A DNA stretch of 6,396 nt from Chloroflexota bacterium (GTDB lineage: Bacteria > Chloroflexota > Anaerolineae > UBA3071): contig JACNHM010000181.1 in NCBI GenBank assembly GCA_014383605.1, forward strand, positions 4,900-11,295. Reading direction: 5' to 3'. The position numbers and the translations under genes are program-made. Positions 6,301-6,396 of the stretch are shown here, in pieces. How positions within the stretch are numbered: the stretch's first letter is position 1; each line of letters opens with the position of its first letter. The notes below the pieces were generated by a model that did no database searches, was not told where the DNA came from, and saw nothing but the letters and a program-made list of their open reading frames with translations.

Positions 6301-6396
6301 CCTTCGCCCTGCCCACCGGCTTGGCGGTGGACAGCGACGGGCGGCTCTGGGTGGCCGACGCCGACAACCATCGGGTGATGCTCTTCCCGTCGGTGC
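3351..6396 (+). CDS. TIGR03663 (Agl23-like) membrane protein fused to six NHL repeats (3' truncated by window)
   Basis: The frame is open for 1015 codons from ATG 3351 to the window edge. About 14 hydrophobic segments span residues 27-530. GT-C-like motifs are H51-D-D-S54 with H57, H71-D-P-M-M-H-G-P-F79, Y141-S-R-H-L-R-H-D148, and G409-E-K-M-P-W414 with a nearby His, all typical of the TIGR03663 family. Residues ~535-725 form a soluble, probably extracytoplasmic domain with D580-D-D-S followed by T584-W-P-L-E-W-Y-M-R-E-Y. Six NHL repeats (about 734-1015) then form a likely six-bladed beta-propeller. Core motifs begin at 760, 807, 860, 907, 954 and 1001, for example VADTGNHRIQVF. Because six blades are already present, the stop should lie soon after the edge. 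A heptamer-repeat loop sits at ~370-390. The family is linked to glycan or flippase functions; enzymatic activity here is inferred only from GT-C-like motifs. The propeller may bind a glycan or protein partner outside the membrane. Confidence 0.92.
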   Translation, partial: METTTSEGRSILDAPFKLLIKWDWEKAVYVALIIIAAIARFWDVGNRALSHDDSLHALYSWKLYNGEGYTHDPMMHGPFMYHFNALIYFLFGASDATTRFSVALFGVIVVALCYALRRWIGKAGALSAAVMLAISPVVLHYSRHLRHDLLIAVWELLLIIACFRYLESRQPRWLYVAAGALSLSFATKEVSFIYGAIIGSFFALLALWQWLFRKQKLRELPAFELTVLLLTLALPLASPFVTKLFGWNPLDYSPAGYLRSGVIWLVFQLIAVALGLWLLGRRWAVSAGVFYVIFILLFTTFFTNGKGFATGMVGSLGYWLGQQKVERAGQPWFYYFLIVGLYEFLPCFLSLVGVGYYAVVGRRRKPDDVGEKGKGKEKSALRTPHSAIPFVPFLIWWFFLTWIGYTVAGEKMPWLMVHFALPMSILGGWLVGRVIEGADWRRLRQSGALWLMLLFPLLIFAVVSLYRTRPFQGNTIGALSDTMQWIFALVIGLGLITLIYRIVARSSLRAALRAGFLTLAALLTFWTVSVTWRANYINFASANEMLFYAHGSQDVKLALAEIDEISQRTVGDKQIKIAYDDDSTWPLEWYMREYPNAVFYGANPTSEALDAPVVVVGSKNEAKARPYLGDKYYRRVYRLVWWPVEDYKSLTWQKLWEGIKDPAARQRFWDVVWKRKYRYSLSEWPHRHNFYLYVRKDVAAQMWDRGAAPIAVSVEAYVEPYAQGKREVPALRLFGTQGTAAGQFSNPRNVAVGPDGHLYVADTGNHRIQVFDAEGDFLRQWGSQGSAEGQFNEPWGVAVDAQGTVFVADTWNHRIQVFDGEGNFLRQWGFFATADGQLGQQGGFWGPRGIAVDGEGNLYVTDTGNKRVQKFDAQGNFLGQWGGGGIIEGRFDEPVGIAVGPQGNVYVADTWNRRVQKFDRDFNFLKEWPVEGWLGESVVNKPYLAVDAAGTVYVSDPEGYRILVFDGEGNFQATFGQYGNDAQSFALPTGLAVDSDGRLWVADADNHRVMLFPSV
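4458..4530 (+). repeat. Heptamer array with opposed purine and pyrimidine flanks, inside the Agl23-like gene
   Basis: The core is TCCGCAC, TCCGCAC, TCCGCAT, TCCGCAA (4485-4512). Before it is a purine run with a six-base GGGGAA period (4458-4484). After it are two copies of a nine-base TTCCCTTCN unit (4513-4530), whose reverse complement resembles the purine run, so the flanks could pair imperfectly around the core. The DNA encodes a basic then polar loop (VGEKGKGKEK, then SALRTPHSAIPFVPF, residues ~369-393) between two membrane segments. TCCGCAA is an exact rotation of the CAATCCG unit at 2166-2179. Confidence 0.85.
5550..6396 (+). repeat. Six NHL-repeat coding units, mostly 141-bp period
   Basis: The conserved V-[AST]-D core codons start at 5628, 5769, 5928, 6069, 6210 and 6351. 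The spacings are 141, 159, 141, 141 and 141 bases, so blades are exactly 47 residues apart except for a six-residue insertion between blades 2 and 3 (around GQLGQQGGF). Blades 1 and 2 share an identical 17-base stretch (5643-5659 and 5784-5800), while blades 5 and 6 are more diverged. This fits propeller growth by unit duplication, with the first pair most recent or kept similar by gene conversion. Confidence 0.9.

Noticed and set aside
5295..6371. Long open frame on the - strand (358 codons) opposite the NHL region
   Set aside because: It is a shadow of the periodic, high-GC NHL coding sequence; the + strand frame has clear family motifs throughout, and the antisense translation has no recognisable domain.

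Overview
The window is GC-rich, densely coding and reads entirely on the + strand. It holds three consecutive genes for large polytopic membrane proteins. The first is cut by the left edge and the third by the right edge. The recognisable families are a DUF2298/Chlor_Arch_YYY protein (TIGR03662-like), a GT-C/GT39-like membrane protein, and a TIGR03663-type protein (from memory, labelled 'flippase activity-associated protein Agl23'). The first and third families are known mainly from Chloroflexota and some Archaea. With the GC content and GTG/ATG starts, this points to a chromosomal segment of a Chloroflexota bacterium (Anaerolineae- or Caldilineae-like). The taxon is inferred; no RNA gene or universal marker is present.

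Layout: 1-1456 is the C-terminal 484 codons of the DUF2298 protein. 1457-1548 is a short junction made almost wholly of degenerate 7-bp repeats in two opposed blocks that can fold into a long imperfect hairpin. 1549-3339 is the GT-C-like protein. Eleven bases later, with a ribosome-binding site overlapping the preceding stop region, a gene of at least 1015 codons starts at 3351 and is still open at 6396. It joins an Agl23-like membrane domain and its extracytoplasmic domain to six NHL repeats spaced almost exactly 47 residues apart. The three genes look like one operon for envelope glycan or lipid-linked sugar handling. The substrate cannot be read from the sequence, and no enzyme activity is proven for any of the three.

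The unusual layer is repetitive DNA cutting across these genes. Period-7 tandem arrays occur at the gene 1/gene 2 junction, inside gene 2 (a perfect-register 49-bp array and a weaker opposed pair), and inside gene 3. Units in genes 2 and 3 are rotations or one-base variants of each other and end in the same reading frame, giving P-(Q/H)-S-A-I. All coding copies fall in polar loops between membrane segments and keep the frame open. This looks like a family of spreading heptamer repeats tolerated as protein linkers. No CRISPR, tRNA, rRNA, insertion sequence, promoter or convincing terminator was seen, and no gene-free stretch exceeds 300 bases.
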